The notes below the pieces were generated by a model that had not been told where the DNA came from, searched no databases, and was given only the letters and a program-made list of their open reading frames with translations. Made by a program: the position numbers and the translations under genes. A stretch of 64,000 bases of DNA, from contig NZ_LMUP01000004.1 in assembly GCF_009765875.1 (NCBI RefSeq), positions 524,056 to 588,055 on the forward strand, written 5' to 3'. This document shows positions 17,901-25,601 of the stretch, one piece after another (positions within the stretch are counted from its first letter, which is position 1; each line of letters starts with the position of its first letter). The stretch comes from Pedobacter sp. L105 (GTDB lineage Bacteria > Bacteroidota > Bacteroidia > Sphingobacteriales > Sphingobacteriaceae).

Positions 17901-18057
17901 ATCAAAACCACTGGCTATCGTAGTGATCGGGGGACTGATCACCAATACCATATTTAGTCTTTTTGTTTATCCCATTGTATTTTACTGGGCATATCGTAAA
18001 AAAGCAGATCATATTGTTGATACAAGAGATCTGTCAAGAGAAACTGGAAACGTCTAA
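14905..18057 (+). CDS. Heavy-metal efflux RND pump (CusA/CzcA family)
   Basis: A 1050-residue inner-membrane proton/metal antiporter with 12 transmembrane helices and two large periplasmic loops. The heavy-metal (HME) signature is clear at about residue 395: GAIDFGIIIDGAVVMVEG, containing the DFGxxxDGA proton-relay acids. The N-terminus FPDVTNTNITIITQWPG and later NVPFAMVGGILAL also fit the family. It exports cations such as Cu+, Ag+, Zn2+, Co2+ or Ni2+ from the periplasm, with the adaptor and channel encoded upstream. Paired Met residues define Cu/Ag pumps, but I could not assign them reliably here. Confidence 0.95.
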   Translation: MNKFIKTIIGFALKNKYFIFFATLIMILAGYLSFKNTTIEAFPDVTNTNITIITQWPGRSAEEVERFVTRPLEIAMNPTEKRTSIRSSSLFGLSIVKITFEDDVDYAFARVQVNNHIGDADLPAGVNPGVEPPYGPTGEIFRYTLKSDKKSVRELKTLQDWVVQRELLSVPGIADVVSFGGEVKTYQITVDPQKSIQYGVTATQIFDAVSKSNINVGGDVIVQGGQAYVVRGIGVLNNIDEIKNVIVDNVNGTPIFVKTIGDVTESALPRLGQVGRDNDPDVVEGIVVMRKGENPSEVLKRLKEKIADINDNILPSDTKISTFYDRENLVNFAIHTVMHNMMEGIIFVTVIVFLFMADWRTTVIVSIIIPLALLFAFICLKLKGMSANLLSMGAIDFGIIIDGAVVMVEGIFVALDHRAEQDGMEKFNKLSKLGIIKRACMENGKGIFFAKLIIVTGLLPIFTFEKVEGKMFSPLAWTLSFALLGALILTFTLVPALASVLLKKDVKEKHNFFLRAITNGTLKIYNGAFKARQVVFISAMVILIVGLFSFKFLGTEFLPSLDEGSIYVRASAPLSISLDETKKVSNEMRKIFLHFDEVKQVVSQTGRPNDGTDATGFYNMEFLVDIYPKDEWKRKETKEQLIDRMQDKLKGFPGVSLNFSQPISDNVEEAVSGVKGSIVVKMFGDNYDYIEKEEEKIQNILKTVNGIEDLGILRNLGQPELQIDLDQTKMALYGVRTDDANAVIEMAIGGKAATQIFEGERKFDLRIRYPDSFRQSEESIGALRIQSISGAKVPLSEISTIKKVTGPSIIYRDAHKRYGAIKFSIRGRDMGSTIAEAQAKVNAAIKLPKAYKLQWAGDFENQQRATARLSQAVPISLLLIFFILFVLFGNIKDSLLVLNNVPFAMVGGILALLISGVNFNISAGIGFIALFGICVQNGVILLTRFKTNIADLKFHPSWTFIDALRDGIATRLRPVIMTAMMAAIGLMPAALSTGIGSEASKPLAIVVIGGLITNTIFSLFVYPIVFYWAYRKKADHIVDTRDLSRETGNV

Positions 18058-18136
18058 TAGCTTTCAGTTGGTTAGGGTTGTGTTTGCACCCGTGCAAAAG
18101 GATTGGCAGATCTTTGAAGCACAATGGTCAGGCACT

Positions 18137-18167
18137 AAAAGGGGCTCCGCGAATTGGAGCCCCTTTT
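18137..18167. terminator. Bidirectional rho-independent terminator between the RND pump and hipA
   Basis: GGGGCTCC (18141-18148) pairs perfectly with GGAGCCCC (18156-18163) around a 7-nt loop. The stem is extended by AAAA/TTTT and followed by a T run on the plus strand and one on the minus strand. It serves both the efflux operon and the convergent hipBA operon, whose stop is at 18168-18170. Confidence 0.9.
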
Positions 18168-19415
18168 TTATTTAAAAGCTCCGGCCATTAATTCCCTTTC
18201 AGCCCTAGGGATACCAATCCTTTTGGCCACTTTTTCCCAGCTATTCACGGCCGACCGGACCTCTTCAATAATCTTGTCCATTTGCTTGTCATCAAGCTTA
18301 AAATATTCTCCAACACTTTTTGCCAAATCATAACTCAGTGCATTATTATTGGCATCTATATTTAAAGCAAGACCATTTTTATCAATAGAAGGATTGATGT
18401 CAAATGCGGGTGATAATACCCACCCCTTATCGCTCAATAAAAATCCATGATTGCGCAGGTGATCATCTGTATTGGATATCGATATATTAAATATAATCCT
18501 TCGCCAGAGCTGATGTAAATCTTTTTCTATAGCAGCTCCTCTAAACTGTATAAACTCTGCCAGATCCAGATAACCTACATTTTCTTCTTTGATCGTATCT
18601 TCATTATGACCTGTCATGGTCATAGCAGAAGAAAAATGTATACGTTCTTTACTTTTACGATCAAACCTTCTGGTGAAAAAAGTATCATGCGGCCCGTGGA
18701 TTTTTTCTATCCGGCATTCCGACATTTCTATACCGGTTTTCAAGGCAAGTTCATAAGCAAGATATTCCCATGCAGCTTTATTGATCGTATCATTTTTAGA
18801 GGGAAACTTGGCGATCCACAGCTCTCCGTTATGATCCAGGATATTAGCCTTAGACCTCGCTCCTCCCAACGAGGAGCCCGGAGATAACAACAGGTTAAGC
18901 CATTTTTCTGAATCTTTGCTGCCCGAATTGTTTTCCAGCATTTTTGCAGCATGCTGCAGCTCCCGGATACTTGTCCAGGGAGGAGTACGATGATCAGGTT
19001 CATTATTCAAAAAAGGTTCTTCAGGATCAAGCTTAAAACGTAAAGCGCCCATTCTTCCTTCATCATTTACACCCAATAAAAAATTGAGCTCATACAAATT
19101 CGGAGAAACTGTCCCACGCTCTGCAGCCCGTTGTGCGGCCTGTCTTTTCATCAATGTGCGGCCCCATGTATCAGGCATTGAATCTATGAACACGTCAAAA
19201 TTTTCTTTGCCATTTGGAAACTGGATTCCAGAATACCACTCAATATCCGGATCCAGTAAAAACTGTTCCTCACTATCAATCCACTCGGCACTATATTCAA
19301 AGCTGAACGTTTTTCTTCCTTTGCCATGATGGGCAGAAAGAATTCCTATGATTTTAGGCAGCTCCATTCCAACCCAATGCGCATATACCCAGATGTCCGT
19401 TTTATCCGCTGCCAT
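18168..19415 (-). CDS. hipA: HipA-family serine/threonine kinase (type II toxin)
   Basis: A 415-residue protein beginning at the ATG at 19415; a GTG lies one codon upstream. HipA_N comes first, then a kinase-like core with SSLGGARSKANI and LWIAKFPSK (ATP-binding). The catalytic Asp lies in ISNTDDHLRNHGF and the metal-binding Asp in LSPAFDINPS. HipA kinases phosphorylate aminoacyl-tRNA synthetases such as GltX, slowing growth. It lies two codons after the hipB stop, forming an antitoxin-first operon. No frame damage is seen and it is likely functional. Confidence 0.93.
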   Translation of the reverse strand: MAADKTDIWVYAHWVGMELPKIIGILSAHHGKGRKTFSFEYSAEWIDSEEQFLLDPDIEWYSGIQFPNGKENFDVFIDSMPDTWGRTLMKRQAAQRAAERGTVSPNLYELNFLLGVNDEGRMGALRFKLDPEEPFLNNEPDHRTPPWTSIRELQHAAKMLENNSGSKDSEKWLNLLLSPGSSLGGARSKANILDHNGELWIAKFPSKNDTINKAAWEYLAYELALKTGIEMSECRIEKIHGPHDTFFTRRFDRKSKERIHFSSAMTMTGHNEDTIKEENVGYLDLAEFIQFRGAAIEKDLHQLWRRIIFNISISNTDDHLRNHGFLLSDKGWVLSPAFDINPSIDKNGLALNIDANNNALSYDLAKSVGEYFKLDDKQMDKIIEEVRSAVNSWEKVAKRIGIPRAERELMAGAFK

Positions 19416-19418
19416 CAC

Positions 19419-19712
19419 TTATTTACCCAATAACTTAAGATCCTGAAGTTTCCTACCAAATAGATCATCTGCCGCTATTTTATACACATCATCCTGAAGG
19501 TTCAATACCCTGAGCACATTGAAATATGCCCCCAGGGATACGCTGGGGCTACCCTTCTCAATGTTCGAGAGGGTACCTCTGTCTATACCTGCACGCTCTG
19601 AAACCTGTAAAGCAGTAAACTTCCTTCTTTTTCTTGCCAGCCTGATGTTCTCTCCTAAAACATCCAGGATTTTCTGATGCTTAGGAAAAATGATATGTTT
19701 TTTGCTTTTCAT
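19419..19712 (-). CDS. hipB: HipB-like XRE-family antitoxin/repressor
   Basis: A 97-residue protein starting at the ATG at 19712 (a longer frame would use an upstream TTG). The HTH_3 domain spans about residues 15-75: LGENIRLARKRRKFTALQVSERAGI, split by the first turn, then TLSNIEKGSPSVSLGAY. HipB binds operator DNA and neutralises HipA. The perfect inverted repeat at 19716-19726/19752-19762 sits just upstream of the start, where autorepression would act. The Lys-rich tail ends with a Leu-rich DLKLLGK. Confidence 0.9.
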   Translation of the reverse strand: MKSKKHIIFPKHQKILDVLGENIRLARKRRKFTALQVSERAGIDRGTLSNIEKGSPSVSLGAYFNVLRVLNLQDDVYKIAADDLFGRKLQDLKLLGK

Positions 19713-19715
19713 GGC

Positions 19716-19762
19716 GCTGTATATTAAGAGCAAAAATAATAAAAATGCAGATAATATACAGC
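19716..19762. promoter_or_regulatory. Inverted-repeat operator upstream of hipB
   Basis: GCTGTATATTA (19716-19726) is the exact reverse complement of TAATATACAGC (19752-19762). The half-sites lie 36 bp apart centre to centre and immediately flank the hipB start region. This geometry fits two HipB dimers or a dimer bridging a promoter, as in E. coli hipBA. The role is inferred from position and symmetry. Confidence 0.75.
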
Positions 19763-19932
19763 ATCAATTACTGAACCTTACAATATTGAAATCATAATTA
19801 TCCCTACAAAGGCAGCTTTGGCCAATTTTAAGCTTTAAACAAAACCTTAAATTCAGGGATTTAGACATCAATTGGCGATAAGCTAAAACACTCTGCCTTT
19901 TGAGCTGTTACCTATTTATAAACCTAGAAAAC

Positions 19933-20178
19933 ATGGCAGATTTAGAAGAAAACAACCCGGGATTTGACATCAGCGTTCAGCTGGATGGAGAAAACAAAAA
20001 TATCACTGTACAGCCTGATGAAACGAGCGATGGCGTAGAATATTTTATCTGCAAGGTGGGCGATGACCAGATTACCCAGGTAAGATTTGACAATGGCAAG
20101 TGGGACCAGCTTTGGGGTGAACTGAGCCAGGAAGAGGTAGATGCAATTGGCCACGAAATTGAACAAGAACAGCAATAA
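19933..20178 (+). CDS. Small acidic protein of unknown function
   Basis: An 81-residue protein starting at the ATG at 19933. It is acidic, with no signal or membrane segment, and looks like a small beta-rich cytoplasmic domain: FDISVQLDGENKNITVQP, then FICKVGDDQITQVRFDNGKW. The tail is acidic (IEQEQQ). I do not recognise a named family. Its stop shares a base with the ATG of the next gene (TAATG), so the two are coupled and may act together. A longer frame starting at 19900 is not favoured because the MADLEENN start is more natural. Confidence 0.75.
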   Translation: MADLEENNPGFDISVQLDGENKNITVQPDETSDGVEYFICKVGDDQITQVRFDNGKWDQLWGELSQEEVDAIGHEIEQEQQ

Positions 20179-20870
20179 TGGAAGCACCTGAAACACATAT
20201 GAAATTACGCTCCGGTAAGTTCTCTATAGAAAAAGAGCATATAGAGAATGTAGGCCTGACAGAACGTTTTGTTTCCGTCTTTGCCGGAGCAGTACTGATG
20301 AGCAAATTTCAGAATCCTTTAAAACCCCGTTTCCTATATGGGGCATATTTAACCTACAGAGGTTTTACCGGGCATTGTTTGGTTTATGACCAGCTGGGTA
20401 TAGACAGTAAAAAAGCACAGGCTATTAATATCCGCGGTGAATATATCATTGATAGGCCTGCGAAAGAAGTATACAGCTATTGGCGAAACCTGAATAACCT
20501 TCCGGTAAGTCTTAACCGCCTGCTGGATGTGAAGATGATCGACGAGCATTTGTCACACTGGAAAACAAAGGTACTGGGCAACCTGCTCCCAATAGACTGG
20601 AAAGCAGAAATTGTAAAAGATGAACCCGGACATTTAATTGGCTGGAGTGCTACTTCAGATTCTGCGATTAAACATACAGGAAGGGTAGAATTTGATGAAA
20701 CTGCCGATGGCCGGGGTACAACACTCAAAATTGTGCTTTCCTACCATCCACCTGCCGGCGGTTTGGGCATTGGTGTAGGCAGGTTATTAACACCTTATTT
20801 TGAATTGCTCCTAAGCAAAGAAATCAATACGTTTAAAGACCAGATAGAAAGTCCTAAACGTTCATTTTAA
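20178..20870 (+). CDS. SRPBCC-family protein with N-terminal membrane segment
   Basis: A 230-residue protein. Residues 25-75 resemble a DUF2892-type membrane-proximal hairpin (ERFVSVFAGAVLMSKF). Residues of about 80-225 are an SRPBCC/START-like helix-grip domain: IRGEYIIDRPAKEVYSYWRN at its start, WKAEIVKDEPGHLIGW in the middle and a GRGTTLKIVLSY strand. The SRPBCC cavity binds hydrophobic ligands or lipids. Similar proteins occur in polyketide cyclase-like or coenzyme Q-binding groups. It is coupled to the 81-residue protein upstream. The ligand is unknown. Confidence 0.8.
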   Translation: MEAPETHMKLRSGKFSIEKEHIENVGLTERFVSVFAGAVLMSKFQNPLKPRFLYGAYLTYRGFTGHCLVYDQLGIDSKKAQAINIRGEYIIDRPAKEVYSYWRNLNNLPVSLNRLLDVKMIDEHLSHWKTKVLGNLLPIDWKAEIVKDEPGHLIGWSATSDSAIKHTGRVEFDETADGRGTTLKIVLSYHPPAGGLGIGVGRLLTPYFELLLSKEINTFKDQIESPKRSF

Positions 20871-20878
20871 TATCATAG

Positions 20879-20900
20879 CGGGGTAGCTTATGCTGCCCCG
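20879..20900. terminator. Hairpin between convergent genes
   Basis: CGGGGTAGC (20879-20887) pairs with GCTGCCCCG (20892-20900), including one G-U pair and a 4-nt loop. It overlaps the stop of the minus-strand DUF5362 gene and lies eight bases after the SRPBCC stop. It lacks a clear U-run but fits a shared terminator. Confidence 0.55.
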
Positions 20901-21385
20901 TGTCCTGCTACAGCTACTCCTGCGACTACTACAAAAATCATCATCATTAAGTAGAAAGCGATAAAAGCTATCGTTAAGATGCCCCAGAATTTAAAGAAAG
21001 ACTTTAACTTGCTCATGGCTTCGCTTAAAGTTGCCTGTTCTCCAAATAAGATGGCCTGGTTAGCGGCTGTAGAAAATTTATACAACTGAAAACTCGGGTA
21101 AAATTGTATCACGGCCAGCAATAAATAAACAATGGTAATGCCTGCTGCACCAACTTTTAACAAAGGGCTATCAGGACTTGCCGCAGCGATAGTGCTTAAA
21201 AAAGCATTAGCACCAAACGCTGTTAAAGCGGTTAAGGCAGAAAATATAAACCCTACAATAGACAAAAACTTGGTCCATTTAGCTGTCTCATAGAGATAAC
21301 TGCGCACATCTTCAGAAATATATAAGGCTTCCACCTCTTCTTCTTCCTGCTGAAAATCCGGTTTTATTTCTTCAAAGTCGTCCAT
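20888..21385 (-). CDS. DUF5362-like membrane protein
   Basis: A 165-residue protein with an acidic soluble N-terminus (about 30 residues, QQEEEEVEAL), then about four hydrophobic segments. The motif YLYETAKWTKFLSIVGFIFS at about 32-50 matches the start of DUF5362, a family of Bacteroidota membrane proteins without known function. A segment FSTAANQAILFGEQATLSEA follows the second pair of helices and is a common feature of this family. It stands alone, opposite to ychF and sharing the intergenic region. The assignment is from recognition, with moderate certainty. Confidence 0.75.
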   Translation of the reverse strand: MDDFEEIKPDFQQEEEEVEALYISEDVRSYLYETAKWTKFLSIVGFIFSALTALTAFGANAFLSTIAAASPDSPLLKVGAAGITIVYLLLAVIQFYPSFQLYKFSTAANQAILFGEQATLSEAMSKLKSFFKFWGILTIAFIAFYLMMMIFVVVAGVAVAGHGAA

Positions 21386-21481
21386 GATATTGTGCTGTTA
21401 AAATTATTTTTTTAGTTTTTAAACATAAAGAATATTTGGCTGAAGCGCAAGTTTATTCCCTCCATGATTTAAAAAATTTGA

Positions 21482-21489
21482 TACCTTTG
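21482..21489 (+). promoter_or_regulatory. Promoter -7 box for ychF
   Basis: TACCTTTG, a full match to TAnnTTTG, 26 bp before the ychF start at 21515. The transcript leader would be short, about 15-20 nt. No clear -33 TTG was placed. Confidence 0.5.
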
Positions 21490-21514
21490 CGGCAAATAAA
21501 GAAAATAATCATTC

Positions 21515-22609
21515 ATGGCATTACAATGTGGTATAGTTGGTTTACCAAATGTTGGAAAATCTACCTTATTTAACTGTTTATCAAACGCAAAAGCTCAGGC
21601 AGCTAATTTTCCTTTTTGCACGATTGAACCTAATATCGGTGTAATTACCGTACCTGACGAAAGACTGAACAAGCTTGCTGAGCTGGTAAAGCCTAACCGT
21701 GTAGTACCGAATACGATTGAGATCGTTGATATTGCCGGTTTGGTAAAAGGCGCATCAAAAGGTGAAGGACTGGGCAACCAGTTCCTGGGAAACATCAGAG
21801 CTACCAATGCTATCATTCATGTACTGCGTTGTTTTGACGACGGCAATGTGATCCACGTAGACGGTTCTGTTGATCCTATCCGCGATAAAGAGATCATCGA
21901 TACAGAATTACAGCTGAAAGATCTGGATACGGTTGAAAAACGCATTCAGAAAGTAGAGAAACTGGCTAAAACAGATAAAGAAGCAAAACGGACTTTCGAA
22001 ATTCTGAGTGTGATCAAACCTCACCTGGAAAGCGGAAAATCGGTACGTTCTGCAGCACTGGAACAAGAAGACTTCGAGTTTATTGAAGGACTGGGACTTT
22101 TAACACAGAAACCAGTAATGTATGTATGTAATGTAGATGAGAATTCCGTGATTAACGGTAATGCCTACGTTGACAAAGTTAAAGAGGCCGTAAAAGGTGA
22201 AAATGCAGAAGTGTTAATTATCTCTGCTAAAATAGAATCTGAAATTGCCGAACTGGAAAGCTATGAAGAGCGTCAGGAGTTTTTATCTGACCTTGGACTG
22301 GAAGAATCGGGAGTAAATAAACTGATCCTTGCGGCCTACCGCTTATTGGATTTGTATACCTATTTCACTGCTGGTGTACAGGAAGTAAGGTCATGGACTA
22401 TTACCAAAGGTTTTACTGCTCCGCAGGCTGCCGGTGTGATCCATACAGACTTCGAAAAAGGATTTATCCGCGCAGAGGTGATCAAGTATATCGACTTTGT
22501 AACTTTAGGTTCTGAGAACGCTTGTAAAGACGCAGGAAAACTAAATGTTGAAGGTAAAACCTATGTGGTAGAGGATGGTGATATCATGCACTTCCGTTTC
22601 AACGTATAA
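21515..22609 (+). CDS. ychF: Redox-regulated Obg-like ATPase YchF
   Basis: A 364-residue protein, the usual length. P-loop [12 protein letters not shown] at about 8-19 and G3 motif [10 protein letters not shown]. The G4 region reads NVDE rather than NKxD, the known reason that YchF/OLA1 prefers ATP over GTP. A coiled-coil insertion follows, and a C-terminal TGS domain ends in [14 protein letters not shown]. YchF binds ribosomes and modulates stress responses. It has its own TACCTTTG promoter and a hairpin terminator at 22619-22651. This is a core gene and helps anchor the window in the chromosome. Confidence 0.97.
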   Translation: MALQCGIVGLPNVGKSTLFNCLSNAKAQAANFPFCTIEPNIGVITVPDERLNKLAELVKPNRVVPNTIEIVDIAGLVKGASKGEGLGNQFLGNIRATNAIIHVLRCFDDGNVIHVDGSVDPIRDKEIIDTELQLKDLDTVEKRIQKVEKLAKTDKEAKRTFEILSVIKPHLESGKSVRSAALEQEDFEFIEGLGLLTQKPVMYVCNVDENSVINGNAYVDKVKEAVKGENAEVLIISAKIESEIAELESYEERQEFLSDLGLEESGVNKLILAAYRLLDLYTYFTAGVQEVRSWTITKGFTAPQAAGVIHTDFEKGFIRAEVIKYIDFVTLGSENACKDAGKLNVEGKTYVVEDGDIMHFRFNV

Positions 22610-22618
22610 TTCATATTG

Positions 22619-22651
22619 AACTGCGGTTTGCCTATCTGGTAAACCGCAGTT
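22619..22651 (+). terminator. Terminator hairpin after ychF
   Basis: AACTGCGGTTT (22619-22629) pairs perfectly with AAACCGCAGTT (22641-22651), with an 11-nt loop, ten bases after the ychF stop. A short T-rich stretch follows at 22660-22666. Confidence 0.8.
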
Positions 22652-23375
22652 ATTCAATGTTTTTTGAAAACGATAAAAACATTCGTATTATAGTTTTGTT
22701 ATCTGATAATGAGAACGCTATCTTGCGCTCGAACAGCAATCCCCTGCTGAAAAATAACATCCGTTTATCAATTGCATTTATTTCAAGCACATGAATTGGG
22801 TACCACCCGGGTTACAGTCGGAAACGGTTCGGAAACGGTTCGGAAACGGGTTTGTAGAAAATCCTGTTGAAGCCTAAATGTAGCTTTATTGCAGCCCTAC
22901 CATGTATACCCCATCTGTACCTTATCCGTACTCCATCTATACCCCATGTATACCCCTATGGGTATACATGGGGTATAGTTGGAGTACTTTTCGGGTATAT
23001 TTAGGGTACAGGTGGTAGGACTTCAACAGGAATAAATCAAAGCTTCTGGAAAACTTTCTCTGCATCCGTTTCCGAATCGTTCCCGACCAGGGTCCGGCAA
23101 AAAGTAAATAAGTATTTGGGGATGGAATTAAAAAGGAGACAAGGAATGTAATTTAATTATATTTTTCAACAATTATTGTATTTATTTAAAATAATATTTA
23201 ATTTTATTGGAACACTATTTATTAAAGATCCGACTGTATTTATGAATGTATTAATCCTACGCTGAATTATAATTTGCCGGTATTCGCATTAAGATGATCA
23301 CCAGATAATTTAAAGAGGCGTAATTGAATTGTTAAATAAACAAATAATTAATTATAAACCTAAATTATCAAAAAA
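22652..23375. other. Intergenic region between ychF and DUF6266 genes
   Basis: About 720 bp without a supported gene. Positions 22817-23087 hold the nested palindrome described separately. The rest (22652-22816 and 23088-23375) is AT-rich, especially the last 200 bases, and shows no ORF or tRNA I can support. No clear TAnnTTTG box was found near 23376. Confidence 0.6.
22817..23087. repeat. Large nested imperfect palindrome with internal tandem repeats
   Basis: Several inverted pairs are nested around one centre. Outermost, 22817-22838 matches the reverse complement of 23066-23087 with two mismatches; the left arm holds three 11-bp CGGAAACGGTT units (22819-22851, last one ending GG). Next, TCCTGTTGAAG (22862-22872) pairs with 23021-23031. 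Then CCTACCA (22896-22902) pairs with 23013-23019. The core is 22928-22987: two 28-bp arms with one mismatch around a CTAT loop. The core and flanks repeat a CCATnTATACC theme. A MITE-like element or a long structured RNA are the main options. Confidence 0.8.
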
Positions 23376-24023
23376 ATGGCAAATGTAGTAAGCGGCCCGG
23401 CAACGGGCTATTCAGGAACAGTAGGCGGCGTTACTTATAGTCAGCAACCCAACGGCGCGCCAACCACAGCAAAGCAAAAAAACAAAAAGAGCGACAAGCC
23501 ACTTACGCCAGGTCAGCTATCGGTATGTATGGATACGGCGATCACCGCTGCATTCATCAAATCAATTGAAAACTTCGCTAAAGCTGGTTATGCAATTCAG
23601 GCAAAAAAGGACAGGATGAACCAGCACAATTCTATGGTACGTTATATGCGGGCAACAGCATTAACCGGCGTATATCCTGAACGCAAAATTGATTTCCCTA
23701 GATTACTGGTGAGTAAAGGGGAAATGCCTGCACCAAGAGATGTAACAGTTACAGTAAATGAATTTGGGTTCGTCTTTACCTGGAATCCTGAAACCAATAT
23801 TAAAGCTGTACATTATAGCGATCAGATCATGTTGTTGGCTTATTTCCCGGAGTTAAACTCAGGAGAATCCCATATAGGCGGTGCACAAAGATATATTGGT
23901 AAAGATTTGTTAGCACTAAGTGGTGTTGAACATGGTTATGTAGCAGAAATCTATATTTCATTCATCGCCAATGACCGCAGCAGCGTATCAAATAGTATTT
24001 ATCTTGGACAATTAACCTGGTAA
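23376..24023 (+). CDS. DUF6266 family protein, first copy
   Basis: A 215-residue protein. The N-terminus has the family pattern, GPATGYSGTVGGVTYSQQ followed by a Lys-rich linker (KQKNKKSDKPLTPGQLS), then an alpha-helical middle and a beta-rich C-terminal half with FVFTWNPETN. DUF6266 proteins are common in Bacteroidota, often several per genome, with no known function. There is no signal peptide or membrane segment. The next gene, two bases downstream, is a divergent second member, so the pair is an operon. The large palindrome lies 290 bp upstream. Confidence 0.8.
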   Translation: MANVVSGPATGYSGTVGGVTYSQQPNGAPTTAKQKNKKSDKPLTPGQLSVCMDTAITAAFIKSIENFAKAGYAIQAKKDRMNQHNSMVRYMRATALTGVYPERKIDFPRLLVSKGEMPAPRDVTVTVNEFGFVFTWNPETNIKAVHYSDQIMLLAYFPELNSGESHIGGAQRYIGKDLLALSGVEHGYVAEIYISFIANDRSSVSNSIYLGQLTW

Positions 24024-24025
24024 TT

Positions 24026-24691
24026 ATGGGAATCAGAACGAAAGCCCCTATTATTGGGGATATCAGCGGAAAAGTAGGAACAGTGGTACTGAGTACCTGG
24101 AGAGGGCTAAACATCATAAAAGAAGTTCCATCAACAAGAAAAAATAAAAAAGTACCCGAGAAGGTGGCACAGCAAAATGGTCTTTTCAAGATAGTCAGCC
24201 AGTTTTTGGAATTTTCTGGGAATGATATTATAAAAAGAGGATACCAGCTTCGGAAAAAAGAGAACATGACTGCTTTTAATTTTGCTACTTCTTATCATAT
24301 GCTGAATGCCGTTACAGGTACATTTCCTAACTTTAGTATAGATTTGAGTAAGGTAAAATTTAGCCGTCCGCTTAATTCAACACAGAAAGGATGGAATGCC
24401 GTATTTATCGAGGATGAAAACGGAGATCTGAAAGTAAAATGGGAGCTTAATCCTTTTCCTAAAAAAACTACTCAGCTGGATGACGAGGCTGTTGTAATTT
24501 TTTACAATGCAACACGTGGAAATTTTAGAATAAGTTATGATGTGCAAAGGAGTTCGCTTGGTTATATTTATCCTGTTAAACGTCAGCCGTCATTGGTGGG
24601 ACACGAGATCTTTAGCTGGTTATTTTTTATTTCCGCGGATGGGAAATTGGTCTCAGAGACAACGTATTTGGGTATGCTAAAAATGATTTAA
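24026..24691 (+). CDS. DUF6266 family protein, second copy
   Basis: A 221-residue paralogue of the preceding gene, two bases after its stop. The N-terminal motif is better conserved here: PIIGDISGKVGTVVLSTWRG, then IIKEVPSTRKNKKVP. The pattern of hydrophobic strands later in the protein (WNAVFIEDENGDLKVKWELN; VVIFYNATRGNFRISYD) parallels copy one. The two share architecture but little sequence beyond the first 60 residues, indicating old duplication or independent acquisition. A hairpin at 24754-24803 could end the transcript. Function unknown. Confidence 0.8.
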   Translation: MGIRTKAPIIGDISGKVGTVVLSTWRGLNIIKEVPSTRKNKKVPEKVAQQNGLFKIVSQFLEFSGNDIIKRGYQLRKKENMTAFNFATSYHMLNAVTGTFPNFSIDLSKVKFSRPLNSTQKGWNAVFIEDENGDLKVKWELNPFPKKTTQLDDEAVVIFYNATRGNFRISYDVQRSSLGYIYPVKRQPSLVGHEIFSWLFFISADGKLVSETTYLGMLKMI

Positions 24692-24753
24692 CAAATGAAG
24701 GTTTATTTACGGAAAGATCATTTTTAGCGCAATCTATGTTGTCGTATCTTCAA

Positions 24754-24803
24754 GATTAAGGGTGATATCACGCACAGCGTCGGTGTAGATTTCGCCCTTA
24801 ATC
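24754..24803 (+). terminator. Terminator-like hairpin after the DUF6266 pair
   Basis: GATTAAGGG (24754-24762) pairs perfectly with CCCTTAATC (24795-24803), with further partial pairing inside (TGATATC against GATTTCG). It lies 60 bp after the second DUF6266 stop and before the convergent toxin-antitoxin remnant. There is no strong U run on either side. Confidence 0.55.
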
Positions 24804-24829
24804 ATAAATGAATTAGGTTAAATTGATTA

Positions 24830-25170
24830 TTATTCACCTAATATACCTTCAATTTCCGACTTAAGAAGAGGAAGATGCTGAAAAAAAGATAGACCAAATG
24901 ATTTCATCGGAGACCGTATCATATCCGTGTATGATTCTATTACGAGTGTTCACCATTTGCCTTGTATTGCTTAATGATATATCTGGTTCGACTTGAAGTA
25001 TACGATTCATGGCTTCACCAATGATCTCAATATTACGTTCCACAGCTCTTTTTGTTTTCCCATCCCGTTCGTATATTTCAAATTCAACAGTGTCTTCTTC
25101 AAAAAAAACTTTCAATTTCAACAATTGCGTTTAGCATGTCATAAAGCCAAACTTGTATTTTTTCATCCAT
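24830..25170 (-). pseudogene. hepT: HepT-like HEPN toxin gene with two homopolymer frameshifts
   Basis: Starting at ATG 25170, the protein would read DEKIQVWLYDMLNAIVEI, then SFFEED and on to NTRNRIIHGYD, which contains the RX4HxY ribonuclease motif of HepT, and end in LLKSEIEGILGE. The actual sequence needs two single-base deletions. An A8 run at 25101-25108 should be A7, and an A7 run at 24881-24887 should be A6. As it stands, no full-length product is made. Its start overlaps the end of the mntA remnant. Two +1 slips in homopolymers may be real decay or assembly error. Confidence 0.8.
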
Positions 25171-25462
25171 ATACTAACTTTCGCTGTTTTTCCAATGACC
25201 TTTTAAAGTAAGGATTTTTCAGTGCCTTTTCCTCCAATAGATCAACAGGCCGTTTAAAGATATCCTCCAGAGAAAATTTCAGATTATAATAATTGTTAGC
25301 GTAGTCATTAATTTTAATCTTATCAAAATTGACAATTAGATCAATATCGCTAGAATCTTTAAACTGATCAGTGAGCACTGAGCCAAATGCGTACAATTGA
25401 TCCACATTATATTTAATACAAAGCAGTTGTATATCATTTTAATATTTTTCTAGCAGATTCAT
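25163..25462 (-). pseudogene. mntA: MntA-like nucleotidyltransferase antitoxin with an early nonsense codon
   Basis: The natural start is the ATG at 25462: MNLLEKY, then TAA (25439-25441), then in the same frame NDIQLLCIKYNVDQLYAFGS. The product continues with the minimal-nucleotidyltransferase signature GSX10DXD (GS, then DID in SSDIDLIV) and ends RSLEKQRKLVYG. MntA AMPylates the HepT toxin to silence it. The stop at codon 8 removes the normal start. A GTG at 25405 could begin a version lacking the first helix. Together with the hepT frameshifts this indicates a decaying module. Confidence 0.78.
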
Positions 25463-25601
25463 ACGTTTAAGATCTCTGCACAAAAATACGTTATTTCTAA
25501 TTGAATTCTTATAAAGTGCATCGATTCTATTTCTGACTAAAACTAATTTCAAGTTCCTTGCGGTTATTTTTAAGTGTGCAGGATTAAGACTACTTCTCCG
25601 T

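Noticed and set aside
22819-22851. Short tandem repeats as a CRISPR array
   Set aside because: Three adjacent 11-bp units have no spacers and no cas genes are present.
24861-25124. 87-residue HepT-like frame as an intact gene
   Set aside because: Both ends are produced by frameshifts in homopolymers; the true start and end are in other frames.
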